A stretch of DNA of 64,000 nucleotides from Streptomyces candidus (GCF_014207445.1 NZ_JACHEM010000009.1:124001-188000), one strand, 5' to 3'. Positions 52,745 to 61,917 are shown, numbered from the stretch's first letter. Notes: generated from the letters alone by a model not told the origin. Numbers and translations are program-made.

Positions 52745-54142
52745 GTGACCCCACCCCAGCCGCCTCCCCCGACACCGTCCCAGCCGCCGTCCTCACCCGG
52801 CCCTGCGCAGGGCCCCCCGCCGTCCGCCCACGCCCATGGGCACAGCCACAGTCATGGTCCCGCGGCGCCCGTGTCCCAGCACCTGCGCAAGGTGATCGCG
52901 GCCGTGCTGATTCCTTTCGCCACGGCCGTTCTCGTCGGACTCGCCGTCCTGTGGCCCGGCGGCGCGCCCGCCCATGAGCGCACCGGCGTGGGTTTCGACC
53001 GGCAGACCGAGAAGGGCCGTGTCGTCCAGGTCGACGAGATCGACTGCAAGGGCGCGGGCGTCGCCCCGCAGCCGCAGCAGGAGGGAGGCGGTACTCCGCC
53101 GGCACCACCGAGCGGTGAAGGCGAGCAGGGCGGCAAGACCGACTGCAAGAAGGCGAAGATCGAGGTTCTCACCGGCTCCGGCAAGGGCCGCACCTTCGAC
53201 GAGATCGTGCAGCCGGGCGCGCCACGGCAGTTGAAGCAGGGTCAGGGTGTCGTCGTGGCATACGCCCCCGACGCGCCCCGCGACCTCCAGTACTCCGTCA
53301 CCGACGTGAACCGGAAGCTCCCGCTCACCCTGCTCGCCGGTATCTTCGCGCTCGCCGTGGTGATCGTCGGCCGGATGAAAGGGCTCATGGCGCTGGTCGC
53401 GCTGGTGGCCTCGTTCGCGATCCTGACCCTGTTCATCCTCCCGGCCATCCTCCAGGGGTCGAACCCGCTGGTCGTAGCGGTGGTCGGAGCCAGTGCCATC
53501 ATGCTGATCGCGCTGTACGCCTGCCACGGGCTCAACGCCCGCACCTCCGTCGCCGTCGTCGGCACCCTCATCTCGCTGCTCCTCATCGGGCTGCTCGGAT
53601 CCCTCTTCATCGGCTGGGCGTTCCTGTCCGGCAACGTCGACGACAACACCGGCCTCATCCACAGCCTCTACCCGTCGATCGACATGAGCGGCCTGCTGCT
53701 CGCGGGCGTCATCATCGGCTCGCTCGGGGTCCTCGACGACGTGACGGTCACCCAGACGTCCGCCGTCTGGGAACTGCACCAGGCCGACCCGACAATGGGC
53801 CCGCGGGCCCTGTACCGGGCGGGCATCCGCATCGGGCGCGACCACATCGCATCCGTCGTGAACACCCTGGTCCTGGCCTACGCGGGCGCCGCCCTCCCGC
53901 TGCTCCTGCTGTTCTCCATCGCGCAGAGCAGCGTGGGTACGGTCGCCAACAGCGAACTGGTCGCCGAGGAGATCGTCCGTACCCTCATCGGCTCGATCGG
54001 CCTGGTCGCCTCGGTTCCGGTCACCACGGCGCTCGCCGCACTGGTCGTCTCCGCCGACCGCACCGGCGCGAAGGCGGGCGAGGGCACCGCTTCCTCCACT
54101 CCGCCGGTACGCACCGGGCGCGGCCGGCGCCGCAAGACCTGA
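52745..54142 (+). CDS. YibE/F-like integral membrane protein
   Basis: This is 465 residues from GTG 52745. The N-terminus (1-45) is Pro-rich with HAHGHSHSHG. A first helix (about 48-70) is followed by an extracytoplasmic domain (about 75-185) with paired Cys (EIDCKG, KTDCKK). Seven helices typical of YibE/F follow (about 190-440), including GVLDDVTVTQTSAVWEL, the family's most conserved stretch. The C-terminus is basic (GRGRRRKT). The molecular function of YibE/F is unknown; the His-rich tail hints at metal binding. The region GATGAT about five bases ahead of the GTG may be a -10 box of a leaderless mRNA. Confidence 0.88.
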   Translation: MTPPQPPPPTPSQPPSSPGPAQGPPPSAHAHGHSHSHGPAAPVSQHLRKVIAAVLIPFATAVLVGLAVLWPGGAPAHERTGVGFDRQTEKGRVVQVDEIDCKGAGVAPQPQQEGGGTPPAPPSGEGEQGGKTDCKKAKIEVLTGSGKGRTFDEIVQPGAPRQLKQGQGVVVAYAPDAPRDLQYSVTDVNRKLPLTLLAGIFALAVVIVGRMKGLMALVALVASFAILTLFILPAILQGSNPLVVAVVGASAIMLIALYACHGLNARTSVAVVGTLISLLLIGLLGSLFIGWAFLSGNVDDNTGLIHSLYPSIDMSGLLLAGVIIGSLGVLDDVTVTQTSAVWELHQADPTMGPRALYRAGIRIGRDHIASVVNTLVLAYAGAALPLLLLFSIAQSSVGTVANSELVAEEIVRTLIGSIGLVASVPVTTALAALVVSADRTGAKAGEGTASSTPPVRTGRGRRRKT

Positions 54143-54282
54143 GCCGGGGCGAGAGAGGGGCCACGGCCACAGGAGCGTGGCGGGCCCGGGGCACATACCG
54201 GAGCGGCGGCCGGATCACTCCGGCCGCCGCTCATGTGCGGGGGGCGGTAAACCTGCCCGCCCGCCGTGTTTCCGGCGTGGGT

Positions 54283-54717
54283 TCAGCCCGCGTTCTCCTC
54301 GGCGAGGATCCGCCCGAGCTCGTCCTCCAGACACCCGGCATAGTCACTCTGCGTGTGCTCCTGGCCGAGCGGCACGAGCTTGTCGGTGCGGTCGAGGAAC
54401 GCCACGAGCGGTGCCGCGCTCGCTCTGAACAGCGCCCGGTCCGCGCCGACCTGAAGTCGGAGGTGGACGTCGGCCAGCTCGTCCGGGTCGGAGGGCGAGA
54501 TGTGCACATCGCCTTCGCCGCAGGGCTCGTTGATCCCGTCGACCAACAGCTCTCTACCGAAAGCCCAGGTCACAGGCGCGTCCCCGGGCAAATGGAAGGT
54601 CAGGCGAATCGCATACGGGTCCTTCGCCTCGTACATGAGCTCTACCGGAATACGAAAGGAGAGCTCCTCCGAGACGAGGAAGCTCATCATGACCTCTGCC
54701 TGAACCGACTCGCGCAT
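54283..54717 (-). CDS. ssgA: Sporulation and cell-division activator SsgA
   Basis: This is 144 residues from ATG 54717 (AGGG upstream). It starts MRESVQAEVMMSFLVSEELS and contains PVELMYEAKDPYAIRLTFHLPGD, WAFGRELLVDGI, FRASAAPLVAFLDRTDKLVPLGQEH, the SALP-family core nearly identical to S. coelicolor SsgA as I remember it (landmarks). SsgA activates septation and localises SsgB, and thereby FtsZ, during aerial hyphae sporulation. It lies directly downstream of ssgR on the same strand. The 98-bp gap contains its own promoter in S. coelicolor. Confidence 0.95.
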   Translation of the reverse strand: MRESVQAEVMMSFLVSEELSFRIPVELMYEAKDPYAIRLTFHLPGDAPVTWAFGRELLVDGINEPCGEGDVHISPSDPDELADVHLRLQVGADRALFRASAAPLVAFLDRTDKLVPLGQEHTQSDYAGCLEDELGRILAEENAG

Positions 54718-54815
54718 CGCCAACCCTGACGTAGATGGAAGTGCCGGAACGTTCCCCTCCGGTCCTCTTGACGCCATCGTGGTCGAAGCAGTAGCAGATC
54801 ACAAGGAGTGAGTTT

Positions 54816-55778
54816 TCAGATACTGATAGAGAACATGAGCGAACGGACCACCTCGGTGATTTCCTCGCTCAGTCGTTCGATCGCGGGGGCGAGACGGCTC
54901 TCTTGTGCGAGGGGCACGGAGATCGCCATCACGGCAGCGGTCCGCCCAAGGGTGATCGGAATCGCCGCGCACGCCGTCCCGAGCATGTACTGCTCGCGTT
55001 CCACGACCGTCCGCGTACGCTCGATCGCCGCCAGCCGCTCCAGCAGGGACGCACCGTCGCGCACGGTGTACGGGGTGATCGCCTCGACGGGATGACGGCG
55101 GAGGTGGTCGAGCCGGGATCCGGTGTCCAGCTGCGCCAGCAGGCACTGCCCGATCGCGTGCGCGTGCGCCGTCTCACGGAAGTCCGCCCACTCCTCGACG
55201 GCGGGGTGTTCGGAGCTCTCGACGAGGACCGTCGGTTCGATTTCGCCGTCGTGGTAGACGGCGAAGTACACGGCGACGCCGAGCGTGTCGCGCCAGCGCT
55301 CCATCGTGGACAGCACCGCCTCCCGTCTGCGCTGCTCGCAGCTCCCGCGCCCGAGCCGCGCGGCCGCCGGGCCGAGCACGAAGACCCCCTGCTCACGTCG
55401 GAGGTATCCCTCGTGAGTCAGGGTGCGCAACAGGTGGTACGCGGTGGGCAGGGGCAGGCCCGCCTCCCGTGCGAGCTGCTTGGCGGGGGCGCCGTCGGTA
55501 TGGACGCTGACGGCTTCGAGCAGGCGCAGCGCACGCTGCACCGAGCCGATCAGAGTGGGTGCCGGCCCGTCCGGCCCGGCGGGGCCGGGTACGACGGTGT
55601 TGAGCACGGACGCCGCGGGCGCGGGCACCTCGGGCGTACTCGCTGCAGGTGCGGGCGCCCCGGGCGGACCCGTCGCGGGTACGGACACCCCCGACGGACC
55701 CGCTGCGGGGGCGGGCACCGCGGGCGGTCGTGCTGTGAAGAGGGCGCCGGTCTGAGCTCTGGGCTGGGCCGTGGCCAT
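54816..55778 (-). CDS. ssgR: IclR-family regulator SsgR (activator of ssgA)
   Basis: This is 320 residues; GGGAGTGACCC precedes ATG 55778. A Pro/Ala-rich low-complexity tail (1-75) with PAPAAG repeats precedes the IclR helix-turn-helix (about 78-140, SVQRALRLLEAVSVHTDGAPAKQLAREAGLPLPTAYHLLRTL landmarks) and effector domain (about 150-315). SsgR turns on ssgA in S. coelicolor and is itself growth-phase controlled. The adjacency to ssgA and IclR fold make the assignment firm. The N-terminal tail is longer than in typical IclR proteins. Confidence 0.92.
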   Translation of the reverse strand: MATAQPRAQTGALFTARPPAVPAPAAGPSGVSVPATGPPGAPAPAASTPEVPAPAASVLNTVVPGPAGPDGPAPTLIGSVQRALRLLEAVSVHTDGAPAKQLAREAGLPLPTAYHLLRTLTHEGYLRREQGVFVLGPAAARLGRGSCEQRRREAVLSTMERWRDTLGVAVYFAVYHDGEIEPTVLVESSEHPAVEEWADFRETAHAHAIGQCLLAQLDTGSRLDHLRRHPVEAITPYTVRDGASLLERLAAIERTRTVVEREQYMLGTACAAIPITLGRTAAVMAISVPLAQESRLAPAIERLSEEITEVVRSLMFSISI

Positions 55779-55944
55779 GGGTCACTCCCGGGGTCCCGAG
55801 GGGCAACGCGGTCGCCGGGGAGCGGGACTCCCGGGTGACGGCAGCGGTTTTTCACCCTAACTGCCGGTCCCCAGGGCTCAGTTGCTTTCACGTGTCAAAT
55901 TCCCCCCGGCGGGCTAACGCCCGCACGGGCTACCAGTCGCTTGG

Positions 55945-56175
55945 CTACCAGTCGCCGCGTGAGGAGCCCCCGGCCGAGGAGGACGCCATGAACCGCCGGA
56001 CGACGTAGATCAGACCGCCGACCAGCGCCACCAGGAGCAGCAGTTTGAACAGCAGGCCGACCAGCGCGCCGATCGCGGCCAGGATCGTGCCGCCGAAGAC
56101 CAGCAGGACCAGCGCCGGGATCGCGATCCACTTCACCCAGCCCGGCAGACCCGCGAATATTTCCCGTGCAGCCAT
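55945..56175 (-). CDS. Small DUF5326-type membrane protein
   Basis: This is 76 residues. ATG 56175 has GGGAGAGGCAAGAAA directly upstream. It starts MAAREIFAGLPGWVKWIAIP, then has two closely spaced hydrophobic helices (ALVLLVFGGTILAAIGALVG; LLFKLLLLVALVGGLIYVV) and a short Ser-rich tail ending RGDW. It is conserved next to ssgR in streptomycetes as I recall. The function is unknown. Confidence 0.82.
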   Translation of the reverse strand: MAAREIFAGLPGWVKWIAIPALVLLVFGGTILAAIGALVGLLFKLLLLVALVGGLIYVVRRFMASSSAGGSSRGDW

Positions 56176-56312
56176 TTTCTTGCCTCTCCCTCGGCCCGGG
56201 TTCCACCCGGCGCAGTGATGGTTCCTTGGCTCCGATGCTAGGCGGGGGACCGCCCGCACGGAGGGCCGGAAGCCCTTGAAGACCCCTGACCCGCCCCCTA
56301 GGGACCCGGGGC

Positions 56313-56326
56313 GTTTCACGTGAAAC
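56313..56326. other. parS site, intergenic
   Basis: An exact GTTTCACGTGAAAC lies between the DUF5326 gene and the cupin gene. Confidence 0.93.
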
Positions 56327-56365
56327 ATTCCCGGGTTCCGCACGCGCCGGACCGGCGGAACGCAC

Positions 56366-56683
56366 TCAGCTCTCGGGCGGGGAGAACACCACCAGCACCC
56401 TCAAGTCCTCCGAGATGTGATGGAACTTGTGCGCCGTCCCAGCCGGCACGTGGACCACGCTGCCCCGCGCCACCTGCGTCGTCTCCATGCCGACCGTGAT
56501 CGCCGCCCGACCGCTGACGACGAAGTAGATCTCGTCCTCGTGGTGCGGCGTCTGCGGATCCGAGTCGCCCGCATCGAGCGCGTACAGGCCGGCCGACATG
56601 TTCCGTTCCTTGAGGAACTGCAGATACGCGCCGTCGTTGGCGGCACGCTCCGCCTCCAGCTCGTCCAGTCGGAATGCCTTCAT
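56366..56683 (-). CDS. Single-domain cupin protein
   Basis: This is 105 residues from ATG 56683. Cupin motif 1 is PHHEDEIYFVVSG (two His and a Glu ligand) and motif 2 is GSVVHVPAGTAHKFHH (His ligand), so the metal site is complete. Short cupins of this type are dioxygenases, isomerases or sugar-binding proteins; no substrate can be deduced. It is divergent from the four-helix membrane protein gene, with the 72-bp gap holding both starts. Confidence 0.87.
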   Translation of the reverse strand: MKAFRLDELEAERAANDGAYLQFLKERNMSAGLYALDAGDSDPQTPHHEDEIYFVVSGRAAITVGMETTQVARGSVVHVPAGTAHKFHHISEDLRVLVVFSPPES

Positions 56684-56755
56684 GCTCGATCCGCTCCTCG
56701 CCGTGTGATCGCTCCTTGCCTGTCCGGAGCGATCATCTCTGCCACGATCAGACAC

Positions 56756-57136
56756 ATGATGAATTTCGCAGTCAAGACGATCGCCAACGCGGTGGCCCTC
56801 TGGGTGGCCGTGTGGCTCGTCCAGGACATCACGCTCGACGGTGACAGCACCGGCCGTGAGGTCGGCACACTGATCGTCGTCGCCCTGCTCTTCGGACTGG
56901 TGAACTTCCTGGTCAAGCCGGTGGTGAAGCTTCTGTCCTTCCCGCTGTTCGTGCTCACGCTCGGACTGTTCACGCTGGTCGTCAACGCGCTGATGCTGCT
57001 GCTGACGTCGTGGCTGGCCGACAGATTCGACCTCGCCTTCCACGTGGAGGGCTTCTGGACGGCGGTCCTCGGCGCACTGATCATCAGCGTCGTCTCCTGG
57101 GCGCTGAACATGCTGCTCCCCGACGGAAGGGACTGA
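56756..57136 (+). CDS. PF04020-type four-helix membrane protein (annotated as phage holin family)
   Basis: This is 126 residues from ATG 56756; the second ATG 56759 is equally possible. Four transmembrane helices are arranged VKTIANAVALWVAVWLV, GTLIVVALLFGLVNFLVK, FPLFVLTLGLFTLVVNALMLLL and FWTAVLGALIISVVSWAL. The family is called mycobacterial 4TM holin, but it is widespread in non-phage contexts. Here no phage gene is near. It ends five bases before the PLP enzyme gene, suggesting co-transcription. Confidence 0.87.
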   Translation: MMNFAVKTIANAVALWVAVWLVQDITLDGDSTGREVGTLIVVALLFGLVNFLVKPVVKLLSFPLFVLTLGLFTLVVNALMLLLTSWLADRFDLAFHVEGFWTAVLGALIISVVSWALNMLLPDGRD

Positions 57137-57141
57137 TCCCG

Positions 57142-58290
57142 ATGCCGATGTCCAGCCAAGACGGCGACGGCACCCGGTCCGTACGGGCCGGGCTGCCCGA
57201 GCCCGAGGCCTATGAACCGATGCTTCCCGGGCCTGTGTTCGCCGCGCACTTCCACTTGCCCGGCGAGCCCACCGGCCCGTACACCTACGGCCGCGACGAG
57301 AACCCGACCTGGACCCACCTGGAGCGGGCCATCGGTGAGCTGGAGGCCCCGCCGAGCGAGAACGGGGGCCAGGCCGCGCACACCGTCGTCTTCGCTTCCG
57401 GCATGGCCGCCGTCTCCGCCGTACTGCTCTCGCAGGCGAAGGCCGGGGACACCGTGGTCCTCCCCGACGACGGCTACCAGGCGCTGCCCCTCGTACGGGA
57501 GCAGCTGGAGGCGTACGGGGTTCAGGTGCGCACCGCACCGACCGCGGGTGAGGCACAGATGGCTCACCTCCCCGGGGCGCGGCTGTTGTGGATCGAGTCG
57601 CCGTCCAACCCCGGCCTCGACGTCTGCGACATCCGGCTCCTCGCCGACGCCGCTCACGAGGCGGGCGCTCTGGTCGCCGTCGACAACAGCCTCGCCACCC
57701 CGCTCGGTCAGCGCCCCCTGGACCTGGGCGCCGACTTCTCGGTGGCCAGCGGAACCAAGGGACTCACCGGCCACGGCGACATCCTGCTGGGTTACGTGAC
57801 CTGCCGGGACGCCGAGCTGGCGGCACGGGTACGACGCTGGCGCAAGGTCGTCGGCGCGATTCCCGGCCCGATGGAAGCCTGGCTCGCCCACCGCTCCCTG
57901 GCCACCCTCCAACTGCGCGCCGACCGCCAGGGCGCCACCGCCCTCGCACTGGCCACCGCGCTGCGGGCGCACCCTGCCGTACGCGACCTGCGCTACCCCG
58001 GGCTGCCCGACGACCCCTCCTACCCGACCGCCTCGCGGCAGATGCGACGCTTCGGCTGCGTGGTGTCCTTCACGCTGCCGGACAGGGGGTTCGCGGAGAA
58101 GTTCCTGGACGGACTGCGGCTGGTCGACGACGCGACGAGCTTCGGCGGTCTGCGGTCCACGGCCGAGCGGCGCGGACGGTGGGGCGGCGACGCCGTACCG
58201 GAGGGATTCATCCGGCTGTCGGTGGGTGCGGAGGACGCGGACGACCTGATCGCGGACGTGCTGCGGTCACTCGACGCGACGGTCGGATGA
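57142..58290 (+). CDS. Cystathionine gamma-lyase/synthase-like PLP enzyme
   Basis: This is 382 residues. ATG 57142 is preceded by GGAAGG at 11 bases. It is a fold-type I Cys/Met-metabolism enzyme: YGRDENPTWTHLERAIGELE, VVFASGMAAVSAVLL (PLP phosphate site), ESPSNPGLDVCDI, DNSLATPLGQRPLDLGAD and the Schiff-base Lys in VASGTKGLTGHGDILLG (landmarks). The C-terminal part has GLRLVDDATSFGGLRSTAERRGRWG. It probably acts as a gamma-lyase or beta-lyase on a sulfur amino acid. A 12-bp hairpin follows. Confidence 0.88.
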   Translation: MPMSSQDGDGTRSVRAGLPEPEAYEPMLPGPVFAAHFHLPGEPTGPYTYGRDENPTWTHLERAIGELEAPPSENGGQAAHTVVFASGMAAVSAVLLSQAKAGDTVVLPDDGYQALPLVREQLEAYGVQVRTAPTAGEAQMAHLPGARLLWIESPSNPGLDVCDIRLLADAAHEAGALVAVDNSLATPLGQRPLDLGADFSVASGTKGLTGHGDILLGYVTCRDAELAARVRRWRKVVGAIPGPMEAWLAHRSLATLQLRADRQGATALALATALRAHPAVRDLRYPGLPDDPSYPTASRQMRRFGCVVSFTLPDRGFAEKFLDGLRLVDDATSFGGLRSTAERRGRWGGDAVPEGFIRLSVGAEDADDLIADVLRSLDATVG

Positions 58291-58322
58291 GTAGCCCTGC
58301 CTAGCCGCCTGGCGTAGGGCAG

Positions 58323-58357
58323 ACGGTCCGAGCCTCCCCCCTCGTGGCTCGGACCGT
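58323..58357 (+). terminator. Terminator after the PLP enzyme gene
   Basis: ACGGTCCGAGCC (58323-58334) pairs perfectly with 58346-58357 around an 11-nt pyrimidine-rich loop, 32 bases past the stop. Confidence 0.82.
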
Positions 58358-58573
58358 CCCGGTTCTGCGCGCGAAGAACCGCCTGCACAAGGCTAGTTGA
58401 CTGTGCGTCAGTGTCCAATCACGCTAGCGACAGAGACCTATCGACATATTTATACTGCGTCTTCGGCAACACCGGCGGGGACCGGACCGCGGTGCCTGGA
58501 CGGCGGGACGGGACGGGCGGACATCCGCCCTCGGCACCGGCGACCGGGCACCGCGCAATGCGGAAGGCACGAT

Positions 58574-59470
58574 ATGGATCTCGCCCTGCTGCGCACCTTC
58601 GTCACGGTCCACCGGGCCGGCTCCTTCACCCGGGCCGCGGCTCTGCTCGGCCTGTCCCAGCCCGCGGTCACCGGCCAGATACGTACCCTGGAGCGGCAGT
58701 TGGGCCGCCCGCTCTTCCTGCGCCGGGCCCGCGGTGTCACCCCCACCGCCATCGGCGACGAACTCGCCCACCGTGCCGCGCCCCACCTCGACGCACTCGT
58801 CGAGATCACCGAGACCGGTCTCGACGACCACACCGGCGTACGCACCCTGCACCTGGCCGGCCCTCCGGAATTCACCTCGCTGCGCGCCCTGCCCGCGCTG
58901 TCCCCGCTCACCGCCCAGGGCCTGGCGTTGCGAGTCTCCTTCGGCAACTCCGAGGAAAATCTCGCCGGCCTCGCCGACGGCCACCACGACCTGGCCCTCA
59001 CCACGGACCGTCCGCGCGGCGGACTGCTGACGGCCACCGCTCTCTGCGACGAGGAGCACGTCCTGGTTGCCGCCCCCCGCTGGGCAAAACACCTCACCCC
59101 CGAGCTCCTCGCGGACAAGGGGGCCGTCGTCCTGGAGCAGCTCCCGGTGGTCGAGGTGCACGAGAGCCTGCCGCTCGTCGCCCGGTACTGGGCCGCCGTC
59201 TTCGACACCCCGCCCGCCGCCGCGGGCACCGTCGTCGCTCCCGATCTGCGTGCCGTCCTGACCGCCACGGCCGCGGGCGCGGGCCTCGCCGTCCTGCCGC
59301 GCTACCTGTGCGAGAACGAACTCGCGACGGGTGCGGTGGTGGCTCTGTACGAGCCCGCCGTCCCCCCGTTGCGGACCTACTTCCTCGCGGTGCGCGCCGG
59401 CACTCTCGCTCATCCGCACATCGCGCGGGCACACGAATGGCTGCTGCGCGCGGCCGGCGACTGGTGCTGA
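58574..59470 (+). CDS. LysR-family transcriptional regulator
   Basis: This is 298 residues. ATG 58574 has GGAAGG upstream. The HTH is MDLALLRTFVTVHRAGSFTRAAALLGLSQPAVTGQIRTLERQLG (1-60, by landmarks), with the periplasmic-binding-like effector domain at about 90-290. The protein ends AHEWLLRAAGDWC. The inducer and target are unknown. LysR regulators often control the divergent neighbour, but here both flanking genes run in the same direction. Confidence 0.88.
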   Translation: MDLALLRTFVTVHRAGSFTRAAALLGLSQPAVTGQIRTLERQLGRPLFLRRARGVTPTAIGDELAHRAAPHLDALVEITETGLDDHTGVRTLHLAGPPEFTSLRALPALSPLTAQGLALRVSFGNSEENLAGLADGHHDLALTTDRPRGGLLTATALCDEEHVLVAAPRWAKHLTPELLADKGAVVLEQLPVVEVHESLPLVARYWAAVFDTPPAAAGTVVAPDLRAVLTATAAGAGLAVLPRYLCENELATGAVVALYEPAVPPLRTYFLAVRAGTLAHPHIARAHEWLLRAAGDWC

Positions 59471-59573
59471 ACCCGCCCCCGGGGGCCATCGGGCCTGTCC
59501 CGGCCGTTGTCCGGCGGAGTGCCAACAGGCGCGAGGGAGTTTCGGAGGGCCCCCGGCGGGCCACGTTATTGCC

Positions 59574-60053
59574 ATGACCGAACGTCCCGTGGTCAAGCGC
59601 ACCGCACGCGCCGTCCTCCTCGACGGCGAGAACCTCGTCCTGATCAAACGCACCAAGCCCGGCGTCGACCCGTACTGGGTGACGCCCGGCGGCGGGGTGG
59701 AGCCCGAGGACGCCACCGTCGTCGACGCCCTCCACCGTGAGGTCGACGAGGAACTCGGGGCCAAGATCACCGATGTGGTGCCCTGCTTCGTCGACACCGT
59801 CGAGCACATCACCGGGGACGGCCTCCCCGGCGCGAAGGTGCAGCACTTCTTCGTCTGCCGTCTGGAGTCCATGGACCCGGCGCGACGCCACGGCCCCGAG
59901 GTCGACGAACCGCTCGGCGAGTACGAGATCGTCCGCATCCCGTTCAGCCGCGTCGGCATCGCCGCCGTACACCTCGTACCACTGTCCTTGCGCCACTACC
60001 TCGACGGCAACATCGAGGGTGTGCGCGCGCTGCTCGCCCCCGACCTGGGCTGA
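59574..60053 (+). CDS. NUDIX hydrolase
   Basis: This is 159 residues from ATG 59574. The NUDIX box GGVEPEDATVVDALHREVDEELGAKI (G-x5-E-x7-REVDEELGA by landmarks) is at about 40-65, complete with all metal-binding Glu. The rest is a standard beta-sheet core with VQHFFVCRLESMD. It hydrolyses nucleoside diphosphates linked to other moieties; the specific substrate is unknown. It is transcribed convergently with the globin-reductase gene. Confidence 0.9.
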   Translation: MTERPVVKRTARAVLLDGENLVLIKRTKPGVDPYWVTPGGGVEPEDATVVDALHREVDEELGAKITDVVPCFVDTVEHITGDGLPGAKVQHFFVCRLESMDPARRHGPEVDEPLGEYEIVRIPFSRVGIAAVHLVPLSLRHYLDGNIEGVRALLAPDLG

Positions 60054-60108
60054 ATCCCTGCGGCCCGGCTTCGGCGATCCCTGTCGGGTGGTCCGTCCTG
60101 CGGCCGGG

Positions 60109-61572
60109 CTAATCCCCGGCGGCCACCAGTTCCTCGACCGAGTCGTGACGTATACGGCTGCCCGGTATGCCTGCCGTCCTGAGTGCGTGGAGCCCGCTGC
60201 GGATCATGCCGGGCGGTCCCGCGAGGTACGCGTCGTACGACATCCAGGGGCCGAACTGCCGGACCGCGTCCGGGAACCGCGCCCGGTCGTCGACCACCGG
60301 GCGCACCGACAGCCAGGGATGCGCCTTCGCCAGCCGCAGCATGGTGTCGATGTCGTACAGGGCGTCATCGGTGCGCGCCCCGTAGAACACCTCCATCGGT
60401 CGCCGCTCGCCGTGCTGCGCCACGTCCTCGACCAGCGCCTTGATCGGCGCGATGCCGGTACCGCCGCCGATGCAGAGCAGCCCGCTGTCCGTCGTGTGGT
60501 CCACCGTCATCGATCCGGCGGGCGGGCCCAGCCGCAGCACGTCCCCGGGCCGGGCCCGGTGCACCAACGCGTTCGACACCCAGCCCGCCGGAACCGCCTT
60601 CACGTGCAGCGTGAGCAAACCGTCCGCACGGGGCGCCGCAGCGAAGGAGTAGTGCCGCCAGATCCGCGGCCACCACGGCGTCTCCAGGCTCGTGTACTGC
60701 CCCGCCAGGAAGGGATACGGCTGGTCGGGACGCAGGGTCAGCTCCGCCACCTCGGGGGTACGCAGGTCGTGCGCAACGACCTCCGCCCGCCACCAGGCCG
60801 GGGATCTGAGCTCGCTCTCCGCCGCCGCGTCGATCATGACCTGCGAGATCGTCGTGTACGCGCGCACCCACGCGGCCTCCGTCTCCTGGTCCCAGACCGC
60901 CTCCGCGTACCGGGCCAGCGCCCCGATCAGGGCTTCGCCGACGGCCGGGTAGTGCGCGGCCCGAGTGCCGTATTTCCGGTGCCCGGAGCCCAGCTGCCGC
61001 AAGTACTCGGTGAGCGTTCGCGGATCGTCCATGTGCTCGGCCGCAGTCAGCAGCGCCTTGAAGAGGCGGTCCCGCTGGGTGTCCATCGCGGGCGGGAACA
61101 GGTCCCGCAGGGCGGGATGGCGCAGGAACAGCAGCGCGTAGAAGTACGAGGTCGCGCGGTCGGCGACAGGCTCGATCTCGGCCAGGGTGCGCCGTACCCG
61201 AAGCGCGTCCGTAGAGGGCCGCCCCGCCGACCGCTCACCGTGGAGAAGGTCCGGCGCGGGGCCGGTGCCGGATTCCGGCTCGCGTTCCTGAGGGGCGTCG
61301 CGCTCGGGGTCTGCGGAGGCGGACGCAGTGGGAACGCCGGACGCCGCGAGACCGATGGACCCGTCGAGGGCGGGGCCCTCGACGGGCACGGGGGGCGCGT
61401 CGGGGCCGGGACCGCCGACGGGAGCGTCGACGGCACTGAGCGCACTGGACGTGCCGAGGGCTGCGGGAGCATACAGAGCGCCGGCCATCTCGCCGGTGGC
61501 CGCCTCGTCGTTCCCGCCGCTTTCTCTGCCCGCGTCGCTGTTCCCAGCGGCCGGAGTGGTCAGAGCATCCAT
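60109..61572 (-). CDS. Globin - ferredoxin-reductase fusion (flavohaemoglobin-like)
   Basis: This is 487 residues from ATG 61572, with CGAGGCACACG upstream; a longer frame begins at 61617. An unusual Gly/Pro/Ala-rich extension of about 125 residues precedes the globin domain (about 128-255) with B10-type Tyr in SYFYALLF, QR at about 166 and proximal His198 in LGSGHRKYG. The FAD domain (about 270-365) has RHYSFAAAP (RxYS) and GWVSN, and the NAD domain (about 370-487) has GGGTGIAPIKALVED. The family dioxygenates NO to nitrate or handles oxygen with NADH. Confidence 0.88.
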   Translation of the reverse strand: MDALTTPAAGNSDAGRESGGNDEAATGEMAGALYAPAALGTSSALSAVDAPVGGPGPDAPPVPVEGPALDGSIGLAASGVPTASASADPERDAPQEREPESGTGPAPDLLHGERSAGRPSTDALRVRRTLAEIEPVADRATSYFYALLFLRHPALRDLFPPAMDTQRDRLFKALLTAAEHMDDPRTLTEYLRQLGSGHRKYGTRAAHYPAVGEALIGALARYAEAVWDQETEAAWVRAYTTISQVMIDAAAESELRSPAWWRAEVVAHDLRTPEVAELTLRPDQPYPFLAGQYTSLETPWWPRIWRHYSFAAAPRADGLLTLHVKAVPAGWVSNALVHRARPGDVLRLGPPAGSMTVDHTTDSGLLCIGGGTGIAPIKALVEDVAQHGERRPMEVFYGARTDDALYDIDTMLRLAKAHPWLSVRPVVDDRARFPDAVRQFGPWMSYDAYLAGPPGMIRSGLHALRTAGIPGSRIRHDSVEELVAAGD

Positions 61573-61840
61573 CGTGTGCCTCGCCTCGAACATCATGTGG
61601 TCGCGCTTCTCCCTCAATCAGAGCAAGGCGGAAAAGCTGCGCGTCCGCCGCAGTTCCCGTCGTCGCAGCGTGTCAGCCCGTCCCTCGGAACGGGCGAAGA
61701 CCGGGAAGTCCTGGTTTCCGATCTCTCGTCGGCTCCCGGCTGCTTTCGCTCCATGGCGCGACCCGCCCTGCGGCCTTTCGGTCCGTGGCAGCGCATTCCC
61801 AGGAACGGCGACACCATTCCCCTGTGGCCCCGGCGCACCG

Positions 61841-61872
61841 GCGAGCGATGTTTCACGTGAAACATCGCTCGC
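61841..61872. other. parS site within a 32-bp perfect palindrome
   Basis: TGTTTCACGTGAAACA (61849-61864) is extended by matching arms GCGAGCGA and TCGCTCGC, giving a 32-bp perfect inverted repeat in the intergenic region before the acetyltransferase gene. It is the longest symmetric parS in the window. Confidence 0.93.
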
Positions 61873-61917
61873 TAAAGCGCTGGACGGGCGATCACTGCTT
61901 CCGACAGCCTGGCTCCC

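Noticed and set aside
55880..55900. Degenerate parS-like CTTTCACGTGTCAAA
   Set aside because: Two or more mismatches in the conserved core; the other sites are exact.
56756..57136. Phage holin suggesting a prophage
   Set aside because: The PF04020 family is common in non-phage loci; no integrase, capsid or lysis gene is nearby.
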